IMG/VR virus record: IMGVR_UViG_3300033146_004399
Coordinates: 1-64,000 of that record
Length of the DNA stretch: 64,000 nt
Strand: one strand, 5' to 3'
DNA from: a virus
In this document: one piece after another, positions 36,401-45,500 of the stretch
How positions within the stretch are numbered: the first letter of the stretch is position 1
Layout of the letters: the number at the start of each line of letters is the position of its first letter
Position numbers and translations under genes: made by a program
The notes under the pieces: model-generated
The model's input: the letters and a program-made list of their open reading frames with translations, nothing else
What the model was told of the DNA's origin: nothing
Databases searched by the model: none

Positions 36401-39400
36401 TTGTACCAGTAACATTTAAATCACCAAGAATTTCAACTGTATCTTGGTTAATTCTCATAAGGTCAGAAGTAGCTGTACCTTCAGATCTAAATATAATTTG
36501 ATCATTATCTTCATCACCAACAGTAAATACAAGGTTGGAAAAGTAAGTTGTAAAATAATCTGTAGCAGCGCCAGAACCAGTTTCAAGCATAGCAGCATCA
36601 AAGAATATATCTGATTCTTCGGTACCAGCATTAACAATTTGAACAACTATATCTTCGTTAGTAGCACCAGCAACAGCAACCGCTTCATATCTTACCCACG
36701 CACCAGTAGCAGCACCAGTTGCAATAAGCTCAACAGCAGTTCCACCACCAAGACTAACTTGTACAGGAGCAGCGTTTACACCTTTAGCGTAAATTGAAAA
36801 CACATAACTAGCAGCATCAGTAAGAGGAGCATCAGCAGTTTGTGTAAGAATAGCAACAGTTCCAGCAGCAGCAGGAGCAGCGTTAAAATATCTTAAAGAA
36901 TAAGCATTATAAAACTGTTCAGCACCTGTTCTAAGGGCTTCAGCATCTTGTGTCCAGTTATCAGCGACAACAGCAGAACCAGCTTCAAAACCACTATTAA
37001 CAAGTAGGTTGGCAACATTTAAATCACCACCACGAGTACCTGTAATTGTAGCATAATCGGAAGGGTCTACAGAAGTAATATTAATTTTATCGACATAAAG
37101 CTGTTTATTAGATTCGATAACTACGTCGCCGTGGATATCTACCAGCGGAGCGTTAAGATCAACTTCTACTTCAGAGTTAACTTGAACTTGACCTGTGCCA
37201 GTTGTATTCATAATAATATTATCATTAAGAGCACCAGTCGCAGTAAGTTGTCCATCAATAGTAATTGTAGTTGCATTAATGTCTACAACATCAGCTGTAA
37301 TATCAGCTTCGGTATCACTAGTTGTGATAGCAGCACCACCAGTAGTTGCCATAGAAGCAGTTTGTCCTGTAGCAGAATGTAAATCTAATGAACCGTTAAT
37401 ATTAAGTTTAACTTGATTACCAGAATCATCAGTAAGAGCAATACCTTCATCAGAATTGATAATAACACCGCCAACCGTTTCAATAGTAAAAGAATCAATA
37501 CCAGTATCAGTAAGTGTAGAGTTAAAAGTAGCACCATCATGGTCAATAGAACCATCAAGATCCATATCACCAATAACTTGTGTAGCACCTGTTTGTGTTA
37601 AAATACCGTCAGTTGTAATGTTAGTAGCGTCTATGTCTACAAGAGCTCCGCCATTAATTTGAACTTCAGTATCAGAATCGATAAATACTTCTTTACCAGC
37701 ACCTGCGTTAATATCAATAATTCCACCAGTAAGGTCGATTTCATCAGCAGCAGAAAGTTGAATTTGACCAGTTCCAGAAGTTGTAACAACCATGTTATCG
37801 TCAGCAGCACCAGTTGCAGTTAATTGACCGTCCATAGTAATAGCAGCACCATCAATATCTACAAGAGTTCCACCATTAAGTTCAATTTCAGTATCAGAAG
37901 CTACAGTAATTGTTTGACCAGCAGCAGAATCTATATCAACTTGACCAACAGCACTTATATTTACATGAGCACCAGAGTCATCAGCAAGAATTAAACCACC
38001 ATCAACGTTTACAGTCATAGCACCAGTCGTATCGACAGTAACAGCATCAGAAGTTACATTAAATTCATCTCCGCCCATAGGTTCATTAGAACCCCATAAA
38101 TAATCCCAATCTGTTCCTTCAACAAGAGCAGTGGTTCCAGTTTTAACTATAACATATCTGTTTGTATCTAATACATAAACTATTTCATTATTTTTAAAAT
38201 ACATTCCAGAAGCTTTTTCATCAAGTAAATTACCAGGGTTAGTTGGATCACCACTTTCTGTACCACCAGCTCCAGTTCCTAATGAAGGAAATACTTTTCC
38301 ACCAGCAGAGCCAAGTGCAATACCTTCTAACATAGCTTGTACTGTAGCATCGCCACCAAGAGTTCCACCTGTTGGGATAACGCCAGTAATACCAGTTGCA
38401 CCAACTTGGTCAGCACCAGCGGAACCGTCAAGAGTTGCAGGGAGTGTTGTGTTTATTAAGTAATAAAGGTCGTCAGCATTCTCATTAATACCACCAATAA
38501 TAGAAGTAGCAGTATCAAAATTAGCAGAAAGACTAGTTGTTCCACTTTGTGAAAGAGGAAGCGCAGCGCCAAGGAAACTATCTTTAACAAGAAGATTAGC
38601 AACAGATTTAACTGTTAAATCTCCAGAAGTTACAGTTTCAATATTAAGTGGAGCACCAGTTGTTTTAAAAGATGAAGCAGCAGTACCATCAATGGTTACG
38701 TTTGCAGCATCAATATCTACACCGTCAACAGCATTAAGTATAACGTTACCAGAAGTAGTTGTTATAATAGAAGTGTCAGCACCAACATTTGTAAACACAG
38801 AATTATCAGCAGCGTTTACTGTAAAACGTGCAACATCAAACTCAACCACATCACCAGTCGCTAATGCTTCTACATTAATTAAATTAGTAGCGCCAGTATC
38901 AGCTGTAATTTTAAATGATTTAGTATCAGTTAATTGCCAATCAACAAGCGTGTCATCAACAGCAACTACAGAACCATCATCATAAGCATCATCAAGAGAA
39001 AAGTTAATATTTGCTGTACCATCAAGTATATTATCAATATCACCTTGTAATTCTTCAAGAGCATTTTGAACTGTGGCAGAAGCCATAGAACCTGTTGGTG
39101 TTACTCCAACTAAATCAGCACCAGAAGAACCATTAGACGTAGATATAAGTTCACTTTCTAAAAAGTATCTTGTATCAAGTTTAGCTGTACCTGTATCTGT
39201 ACCTGGATTAGGGTCAATTTCACTTTCAGTATAATATCTATTATCTAATTGTCCGCCATCCATTTGTGTTTTATTATAGTATCTGTTATCTAATTGTCCA
39301 GATTCTAATTCAATTTTTGTGTAATAAAGATCATGGTGGTTATGTGAACCAGAAATACCTACAACATCTGCAAATCCAATACCAGTAATAAAAGCAGTAT

Positions 39401-40382
39401 AAGGAGCAGTTAAATAAGAATAAATTTCTGAGAACATAAAGTCAATTAACACTGGAGAACCAGCGGTAACAACTTCAATACCAAAACCCGTTTCCATTCC
39501 GCCAGCACCATCTTGAGGGACTGTAGGTATGCCCGAAACGGCATTAGTAATTGTTACAACAGCCATAGAAGAAGATGCACTAAAAGCTGCATTTGTACCA
39601 ATAGCACTTGCTGTAGCAGAAGCAACCGTATTAGCATCCGCAAGAGGTGCTACTGTAACAGCAATACCTGTTCTTCCAGGATTCGACATTGCAGGGTCTA
39701 TAGAACTTTCACCTGAAACGGTATACCAAACATAGTAATCTATTGAAGGAGAAGAGATTCTAAAATATTTACCATTAAGAGAATGGTAATAAGTTGGCGA
39801 AGCAGTACCAGTAGCAACATTTTCTACTGAATAATCTGCAACAGTTGTAATTTCGGTTACTTCTGCGACAGCCATTGTAAAAGCTGTACCATCAGTTTTC
39901 TTAAATGCAAGAGTATAATTTCCTACACCACCACCAATGTCATCATTGGAAAGTTCACCGTAAACTTGTCCACCAAGACCATCTTGTATAGGGTCCTTAG
40001 TTGATGCATCTCTAATTTGAACTTGATAATTTTCTGTACCAGTACCAGATCCAGACGTACCTGTTGTAAGTACACCTTTTTCAGTACCTGCTAGTACTGC
40101 TGTATCTGTTGTTGCAGTAGATGAAACTACTGTTGTTACATCTATTGATGCTCCAGATACGGCTTGAGATGTTGCGACATCCCATAGTGCGATTAATTGA
40201 GAGTCGAGAACCGCTTGGTGTACTGATTCATTTGAATGTAAATCAGTTGCAACAAGTGAATTGGTTAAGTTTAATTTTTCGTAAACTATACCACTATCCC
40301 ATCGACTGTCTGTATTACCCGCAACATTGTAATTGTTAATTTGACCACCTTGAATTTGGTCACCACGAATGGCTGTTAACAT
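33480..40382 (-). CDS. giant tail fibre / adhesin-like virion protein (2300 aa)
   Basis: A 2300-residue protein made largely of short beta repeats rich in Ala, Thr, Asp, Val and Gly: units such as LTLSTTTSGDVNITSAGDI, DIDGAAITMDGQLTATGAAD and QTGATQVIGDMDLDGSID recur dozens of times, typical of beta-helical fibre shafts. Two copies of a module ending in NEHIHILDTNRTAIVKV / NEIVYVLDTNRYVIVKT with a WDY...G pattern occur near residues 735 and 1940. ELESGQLDNRYYNKTQMDGG resembles repeats in the 512-residue protein. Base composition is richer in G+C than its neighbours, consistent with horizontal exchange of fibre genes. The start has AGGAGG five bases ahead and a GTAAGATAATAT box. Confidence 0.8.
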   Translation of the reverse strand: MLTAIRGDQIQGGQINNYNVAGNTDSRWDSGIVYEKLNLTNSLVATDLHSNESVHQAVLDSQLIALWDVATSQAVSGASIDVTTVVSSTATTDTAVLAGTEKGVLTTGTSGSGTGTENYQVQIRDASTKDPIQDGLGGQVYGELSNDDIGGGVGNYTLAFKKTDGTAFTMAVAEVTEITTVADYSVENVATGTASPTYYHSLNGKYFRISSPSIDYYVWYTVSGESSIDPAMSNPGRTGIAVTVAPLADANTVASATASAIGTNAAFSASSSMAVVTITNAVSGIPTVPQDGAGGMETGFGIEVVTAGSPVLIDFMFSEIYSYLTAPYTAFITGIGFADVVGISGSHNHHDLYYTKIELESGQLDNRYYNKTQMDGGQLDNRYYTESEIDPNPGTDTGTAKLDTRYFLESELISTSNGSSGADLVGVTPTGSMASATVQNALEELQGDIDNILDGTANINFSLDDAYDDGSVVAVDDTLVDWQLTDTKSFKITADTGATNLINVEALATGDVVEFDVARFTVNAADNSVFTNVGADTSIITTTSGNVILNAVDGVDIDAANVTIDGTAASSFKTTGAPLNIETVTSGDLTVKSVANLLVKDSFLGAALPLSQSGTTSLSANFDTATSIIGGINENADDLYYLINTTLPATLDGSAGADQVGATGITGVIPTGGTLGGDATVQAMLEGIALGSAGGKVFPSLGTGAGGTESGDPTNPGNLLDEKASGMYFKNNEIVYVLDTNRYVIVKTGTTALVEGTDWDYLWGSNEPMGGDEFNVTSDAVTVDTTGAMTVNVDGGLILADDSGAHVNISAVGQVDIDSAAGQTITVASDTEIELNGGTLVDIDGAAITMDGQLTATGAADDNMVVTTSGTGQIQLSAADEIDLTGGIIDINAGAGKEVFIDSDTEVQINGGALVDIDATNITTDGILTQTGATQVIGDMDLDGSIDHDGATFNSTLTDTGIDSFTIETVGGVIINSDEGIALTDDSGNQVKLNINGSLDLHSATGQTASMATTGGAAITTSDTEADITADVVDINATTITIDGQLTATGALNDNIIMNTTGTGQVQVNSEVEVDLNAPLVDIHGDVVIESNKQLYVDKINITSVDPSDYATITGTRGGDLNVANLLVNSGFEAGSAVVADNWTQDAEALRTGAEQFYNAYSLRYFNAAPAAAGTVAILTQTADAPLTDAASYVFSIYAKGVNAAPVQVSLGGGTAVELIATGAATGAWVRYEAVAVAGATNEDIVVQIVNAGTEESDIFFDAAMLETGSGAATDYFTTYFSNLVFTVGDEDNDQIIFRSEGTATSDLMRINQDTVEILGDLNVTGTTTTINSQDLLVADNQIVLNTNVTGSPTLDAFYTVERGDETNAQIKWNESTDTWELYNHSNTQFETIMTSATGSTTISMDIAYDGGSAVDVDDTDVTFTMDTTKSFILADAVDTAKFVVTAGSAADSVKIDTTGGVSFLASKMTFGNSLAANSVGFIGIDGTVLVRAGNTGGDVDIATSDGLKQLLITDEQIKLNIAGSSDADSIFINSTGGGIDVNATLKVDVDAAGIELDSTVASNFTVAEANLTLSTTTSGNVGISAATTVDIDAVTSVTVDAPAIDTTGVLTQTGNAQIVGDLDLDGSFDQSGNYTFLINTTATAADAVSITSAGGMDVVAASSFDLGATNINTTGILLQTGATQVVGDMDLDGSIDADGTDINIAAAGTGGTHLALSSADAASLTAVGITIEAGTGALVAEADAASSINVNGANLTVSTATSGDVVIDSAANVTFSDQYQTVPITFAQNLVDGLVTDFAYNSQTDFDFTTRETGTDAITSVLGAINVNREDMWEYIELLSTQGAAFGTAAGANLIGVDGITGILPTGGSVGDDSNLQAMLEGLALAGGGGKTYTDEATFLAAKAAGTFFKLNEHIHILDTNRTAIVKVQGLATAEGVDWDYVHGSARPMGDAEFFVSTTSKISLATADFDISTSTFDIVANNAVLVDGASTVTVDGATGLNLVTAAVMDMDAVTFDIDGTTFDALMAGGISLDASSASNFTVDGAALTLSTTTSGDVNITSAGDIVETSTTLTQNVTTFDMNASGAFTLDGAANSFIRTTAADLTLQTIGSGGIAFKDWDMAAAMPLTDPSNVAFTFDAQASAPVSIYDAINRAYSNTGDVSKKSYMEAPTLSSTDVSKAYLQVSDETFTFNGLAVAAAGTNDAYDLPGGGSNLALTPSQLRATYGVYLVVYLNGLRLSDSEWGYIYDQASGEKYVTFNNDHSTSDFTWATAANAVDAIALSVTDHIVFDCTYNRSATA

Positions 40383-40423
40383 AATTATTGCCTCCTAAAA
40401 TTTCTTTTTGTAAAGATTCAATA

Positions 40424-40439
40424 TTATCTTACAAGATAG
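40424..40439. promoter_or_regulatory. divergent AAGATA promoter-like boxes
   Basis: TTATCTT-AC-AAGATAG forms an inverted repeat between the divergent giant fibre gene (minus) and an endonuclease gene (plus). Read outward, each half gives the TGTAAGATAAT / TACAAGATAG motif seen upstream of many other genes here. The plus-side box is followed by TATAATAG. Confidence 0.45.
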
Positions 40440-40467
40440 TTATATAATAGTTGATTTAGGAGAAAAA

Positions 40468-42060
40468 ATGTTATTAAAAATAAATGATGAAAAAATATTA
40501 AATATTAAAACAACAGATGGTAAACTATTTTTAAATGAGAAAAAGGTAAAAAAATATGATAAAATTGAATATAGGTGCGATAAATGTTCAATTACGGAAA
40601 CCATACATTATAGATATAATAAAAAATTTAATAATCATATAATTCTTTGTACAAAATGTGCTCGAAAACAAACTAATATAGAACACTTCGGTGTAGAAAA
40701 TATATCACAATCTTCTATTATACAAAAAACTATAAGAGAAAAATCAATAGAAAAATATGGCACTAAGCATTTTCTATCTTCACCTAAAGTAAGAAAGAAA
40801 ATAAAACAAACTAATATAGAGAAATATGGTGTAGACGAAATATTTAAACTAAAAGGTTTTAAAGAAGAAACAAAAAAAATTATGATTGAAAGGTATGGTG
40901 TTGAGTATTCTCTTCAATCTAATGAAATTAAGAATAAATATAAAACTACAATGCTTGAAAAATATAAAGTAGATAAACCAATGCATTCTACTATTATTAA
41001 AGATAAAAGACGTTTAACTATACAAAGCAATATTAAAAATGAATTGATGAATTTCAAAGAATTCGAACCTCTTTTTGCACTAAACAGATTTCGTGGAATA
41101 AATCATATCTATATGTGGAAATGTAATAAATGTAATTCAAAATTTGAAGACCATCTTAAAAATGGACATATACCTAGATGCCCTAAGTGTTATCCTCGTA
41201 ATATTAAAATAGATAGAAAGGTAAATAATCTTCACGAGTGGTTAAAGACATTAAATATAGGAGAAATACAATTAAACAATAAAGAGTTAATTAAACCTTT
41301 TAATATAAGTATATATCTCCCTAATCATAATTTGGCTATAGAGTTAGTAAGTCTTTATTGGCACTCTGAGATACAAGGCAGAAGTAAAGATTACCATTTA
41401 ATTAAGTCATTACGTTGCTCTGCGCAAAACATTCAAATGATTTATATATTTGAAGATGAGTGGGTTTATAAACAGGAAGCCGTTAAATCTATTATAAAAA
41501 GAAAATTAAATTTAATCACAAACAATATAAATGCAAAAGAATGTAAAGTTGGTATTATTAGCAACAAACAAGCAAAAGCATTTTATGTAATAAATAATAT
41601 TAAAAGTTTTATATATAATAAAATTAATATAGCTCTTTTTTATAATAATGAAATTGTAAGTTGTTTAAGTATATCTAAACCTAGATTTAATAAAAATTAT
41701 AACTGGGAAATAACACGTTTCTCTAACAAAACAGATTTATATATTATAAATGGTTTTAATAAAATGTTGCAATATTTTAAGAAAGAACACAATGGTTCTA
41801 TTATTGCTTACGGTGATTGTCGTTATTATGATTCTAATATATATGAGAATAATAATTTTGAACATATTAATCAATCTGAACCAAATTATCATTATACAAA
41901 TTATGTAGAGAGATTTGCAAGATTTAAGTTTAATAAAAAAAAGTTGAAAAAAATAATTACAAATTATAATCCTAATTTAACTGAATGGCAAAACATGCAA
42001 CTAGAAGGGTGGGATAGAGTATGGGACGTGGGTAATGATGTTTATGTTCTCATTTCATAA
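40468..42060 (+). CDS. KYG-repeat homing endonuclease-like protein (530 aa)
   Basis: N-terminal zinc-ribbon (YRCDKCS and LCTKCAR), then several repeats of the form N-x-x-KYGV-x-x-x-x-Q-S-x-x-x-K-x-K-x-x-T (residues about 70-185) that probably wrap DNA. A second Zn-binding segment (WKCNKCNSKFEDH, PRCPKCYPR) follows. Next comes a nuclease-like core with IYLPNHNLAIELVSLYWHSE and IQMIYIFEDEW, and a C-terminal domain ending in LTEWQNMQLEGWDRVWDVGN. The paralogue at 59323-61041 has NLAIEFNGLYWHSE, so the Glu and Trp-His-Ser-Glu are conserved. The Leu-Val-Ser in place of Phe-Asn-Gly may weaken activity. It is preceded by TTTAGGAGAA and stands alone on the plus strand between virion genes. Confidence 0.7.
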   Translation: MLLKINDEKILNIKTTDGKLFLNEKKVKKYDKIEYRCDKCSITETIHYRYNKKFNNHIILCTKCARKQTNIEHFGVENISQSSIIQKTIREKSIEKYGTKHFLSSPKVRKKIKQTNIEKYGVDEIFKLKGFKEETKKIMIERYGVEYSLQSNEIKNKYKTTMLEKYKVDKPMHSTIIKDKRRLTIQSNIKNELMNFKEFEPLFALNRFRGINHIYMWKCNKCNSKFEDHLKNGHIPRCPKCYPRNIKIDRKVNNLHEWLKTLNIGEIQLNNKELIKPFNISIYLPNHNLAIELVSLYWHSEIQGRSKDYHLIKSLRCSAQNIQMIYIFEDEWVYKQEAVKSIIKRKLNLITNNINAKECKVGIISNKQAKAFYVINNIKSFIYNKINIALFYNNEIVSCLSISKPRFNKNYNWEITRFSNKTDLYIINGFNKMLQYFKKEHNGSIIAYGDCRYYDSNIYENNNFEHINQSEPNYHYTNYVERFARFKFNKKKLKKIITNYNPNLTEWQNMQLEGWDRVWDVGNDVYVLIS

Positions 42061-42333
42061 TTTATAATCAATACTTGAATGCCATTCACATTCGAATAAC
42101 TGTCTTATTAAAGAAGTAGGTAAGGAACCTTTAGTATTTTCTATATCAACTAATTCACATTCTTGTTCAAACCATTCAAGCCAATCGTTTTTAGTAATAT
42201 AATCAATTTCAATAATGTCACCAAAGAAACCAAATCCATAAAAAGTATTTTCATCTTTTTTAAATATAGCCATATATGGTGGTGGAGAAAACTTTCTAAA
42301 AACCATTCCATCTTTTAAGTCTTCAAACTTCAT
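42055..42333 (-). CDS. small unknown protein, MKFxDLKxGM type
   Basis: A 92-residue acidic protein with MKFEDLKDGMVFRKFSPPPY at the start and FEQECELVD in the middle. The same opening (MKFNDLKVGM) starts the 98-residue protein at 56139, so the two may be distant paralogues with a small beta domain. Its last 6 nt overlap the end of the converging endonuclease gene. AGGAGA precedes the start. Function unknown. Confidence 0.5.
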   Translation of the reverse strand: MKFEDLKDGMVFRKFSPPPYMAIFKKDENTFYGFGFFGDIIEIDYITKNDWLEWFEQECELVDIENTKGSLPTSLIRQLFECEWHSSIDYKL

Positions 42334-42505
42334 ATAATCTCCTCAAAATTGGGACATGTATAAATTACAAGTTCCATAACCGACTCATTATTATTTTGTA
42401 TATCTTTTGTTGATGCTTTAATTGCTTTTTGTATACTACAATTATTATGTTTTTACAGATAGAGCATACACCGGTATCTTTTGATGAAAAAGCTATTTTT
42501 ACCAA
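42330..42505 (-). pseudogene. frameshifted small CxxC protein
   Basis: Fills the gap between the 1552-residue gene and the next small gene. From about 42505 the minus strand reads VKIAFSSKDTGVCSICK. After a run of five A at the K codon the frame shifts, and the text continues as KHNNCSIQKAIKASTKDI and ends ELVIYTCPNFEEII-stop, overlapping the ATG at 42333. Joined, this would be a compact protein with CxxC-x5-C and a later CP motif, similar to common small Zn proteins. Either a decayed gene or one read by slippage on the A run. Confidence 0.35.
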
Positions 42506-45500
42506 TCTTCCATCCTTATACCTTCAATATAGTTTGTATCTGCGAAAAGGGTTATTTTTAATATAATTAAATAACTTGAATTAGCTGTGTTAAATATACC
42601 AGAAGTCCATTCATAACTCTCCCCTTTGTTATGTATTAGACAACCATCACCATTGGCACCTGTAAAATCTGCTTCGTTATATAAGGTGGCTAAATCCAAC
42701 CAACCAGTAAGACCCGGAAGTTTTATTTCAGCTTTTATATTTGAATCAGCATTGTAAAAATTCTGTATTATTAACTTTCCATTACTGTGTGGATTTGCAT
42801 GATGAAAAACACGATAATAATATTTAGGTCCTGAACAATTCTCATAATTAACAGTTTGTGAAGGGAAATAATTTGTGAAATTTTGGTTAGGATATATTAG
42901 TCTCCCTCCAAAAACTTGTAAATCATCTGGTGTTAATTGTTGTTCAGAATTCCATTGACCAGTATATGCAGTGATAGAATTATAATCTCCATGAAGAAGA
43001 CGATAATATTCATCTACAAATTGTTCTGTTAAAGGTGTTGATTTAACATCTACAGTATTGATTAAAATTTGAGTATTTGTTTTAGAATGTTGTTGAACAC
43101 CAAATGGGTTTTTTGCTTCCAATTTTAAATTAGGTTGAGAAGAATAAACACCGCTCAACTCTAGTTCAAGTGTATTCATATAATATATATCTTCTCCTAT
43201 TCTTGTAACTGGAACACCAAGAATATTAATATCTTCATAGTTTATATAGAAGGGAGTAATCCCAAATTCATCTAAATTGAGAAATATTTGTTCATCTTTT
43301 ACAAATGTATTATTGAATAAATTTTCAACTTTAAAACGGAAACGCAATTTATCACCCATAGAATAATATCTAACTCCAGATAAATATTTATTTGAATTCA
43401 ATTCCATCTCATCTATATATATTTCTTTGAAACCCATATATCCATCAAATTCGTCCCAAAAGACAGTGAAATCTTCTGTTGAATTTATATCACCTGCTGA
43501 ATTACCTATTTCATGTACCAATTTAATATTATTTTCCCCTTGCAGTAAAAGTCTTGATTTTATGTTAAGTTGAAAATCTGCTCTCTGATATATAGGATAT
43601 TGATTATAAGGACCAACCGAAAGAATTTCTATGATATTGTTTAAACCAAATTGTCTAGGATATGTTTGTCCATTTATTCTTTCATCTTCATTAAACCATT
43701 CAGCTAAATTGAATTCATCAACTTGCTCACCGTTTATGTAACAATATAAAATACCTTTGTCTGCGTCTTTAAATTGTGTAACATCATTGTTAGAGAGAAT
43801 AAAAGATGTATCTTTTATTATTTTATTAAAATAATCTCCTGCTGCTAAAGTATTATATCTTAATATAGACCTACCTTCTGAAAGATAACCAGAATATATT
43901 TTAGTACCAGTTATAGCAAAATTACCAGATAAAGGTTGAGCATCTTTAGGCTTTAAAGATTCTAATAAATTTAATCTTTCTTCCATAGTTCCATGATATT
44001 CATCAAGTTCTGATTTAGGATAATAACGTGCGTCGTGGTCATCAACTATTTCCCAATCTTCATCTCTTAATTCCTCATGAATAAGATCTACATCTGCAAT
44101 TATAGGTTTCCATTCCCTATCCCAAGCAAACCATCGATACAATTTATTTTCATTTAATACAAGACGTAAATCTCCTTCACCATTATTTGACATTGGAAGG
44201 TCTGTGACATTATTTACTAAATCTCTTAGATAAGATGAAGAAGATGCACTCGTTACACGAATCCATTCATTTTGTGTTGAACTCCATCTATAAAAACTTT
44301 CTTCAGAAATTATAAATACAACAGTACCATTAGATAACGTATTAGATTCTATTTCTAACAAATCATCAGAAGTATCTACGGGTGGTAACCAACTACCACC
44401 AGTTGACCCAGATATTTTAACCCATTCTTCTTGAGCTGAAACCCATCTATAAAGGGTTGATGAATCTAATACCATTCTAATATCACCATCAACATTTAAA
44501 GAAGTCGGTAATTGTGTAAATGAGTTTACAGGATCACGCCATATAGATGAACCATTTGGGTCTCCGACTAGACGCCATTCACCAGGAGGATCAACCCATT
44601 GATAATAAGCACCAGGGGACGGCTCTTCCACAAAATATATATCTCCGTTTTCTACATCAGGTGGAAATGGTAAATCACCATATACGGAGACAGTTCCATA
44701 ATCGCCGCTTTTAGCAAAACTTCTTAAGAAAACTACTAAGTTTACTTCAGAGTCTATTGCTATATTCAAGTTAAATCTTATTTTATATATATCAAGTAAT
44801 TCGTAATCACCTTCATCTTCTGTTAAACCTTGATTTTTAAACTCACCATCAACAAATACCATAAGGTTTGAGCCTGTAGAATCAAACGGAGCTTCAGATT
44901 CAAATAATCTTCTTTCAAAGTCTAAACTTTCTCCACCTTTGAAAGTAGTAACCCATGCAAGTGTGTTAGGCGGAATAGAAGGACCCGTTGGTGTTGTAGT
45001 TACAGCTTTTTGTGCTGTTCCTCTAGGCCCTGAATGCTGTGCAGTAGAATCTCCTCCAAAAGGGAAAGCAGCAGGATTTTGAGGTTCGCACTCCTCGGAC
45101 ATTGTATCACTTCTATCATAATCACCACTTCCAGCGTTCACATCATATGCTTTAACTTTATAATATGGATGTGTTATTGTAGCTGGATCTACATCGTTAG
45201 GTATTGGGTCCACATCACCATCTATAATATAAGTTAGGACCTTCCCGGTATTCGCGTCAATATCAGTCATTGTATAATTAGTATTACTAACTTCTAATTT
45301 ATTCCATGTACCTTGTTTTGTTTCAGGGTCGTAATCATCACTTTTCCAAACATCATAACCGTTGCAATGTGTTTGTCCACCCCACGCAACCAACCAACCA
45401 CCAATTTCCATTTCAAACGTTGTTTGGTTCATAACAGGGTAAGCTTCAATACCAACTATTATCGGAGTTGGTATAAATTTAGGTTCTGTTATACCAAACA

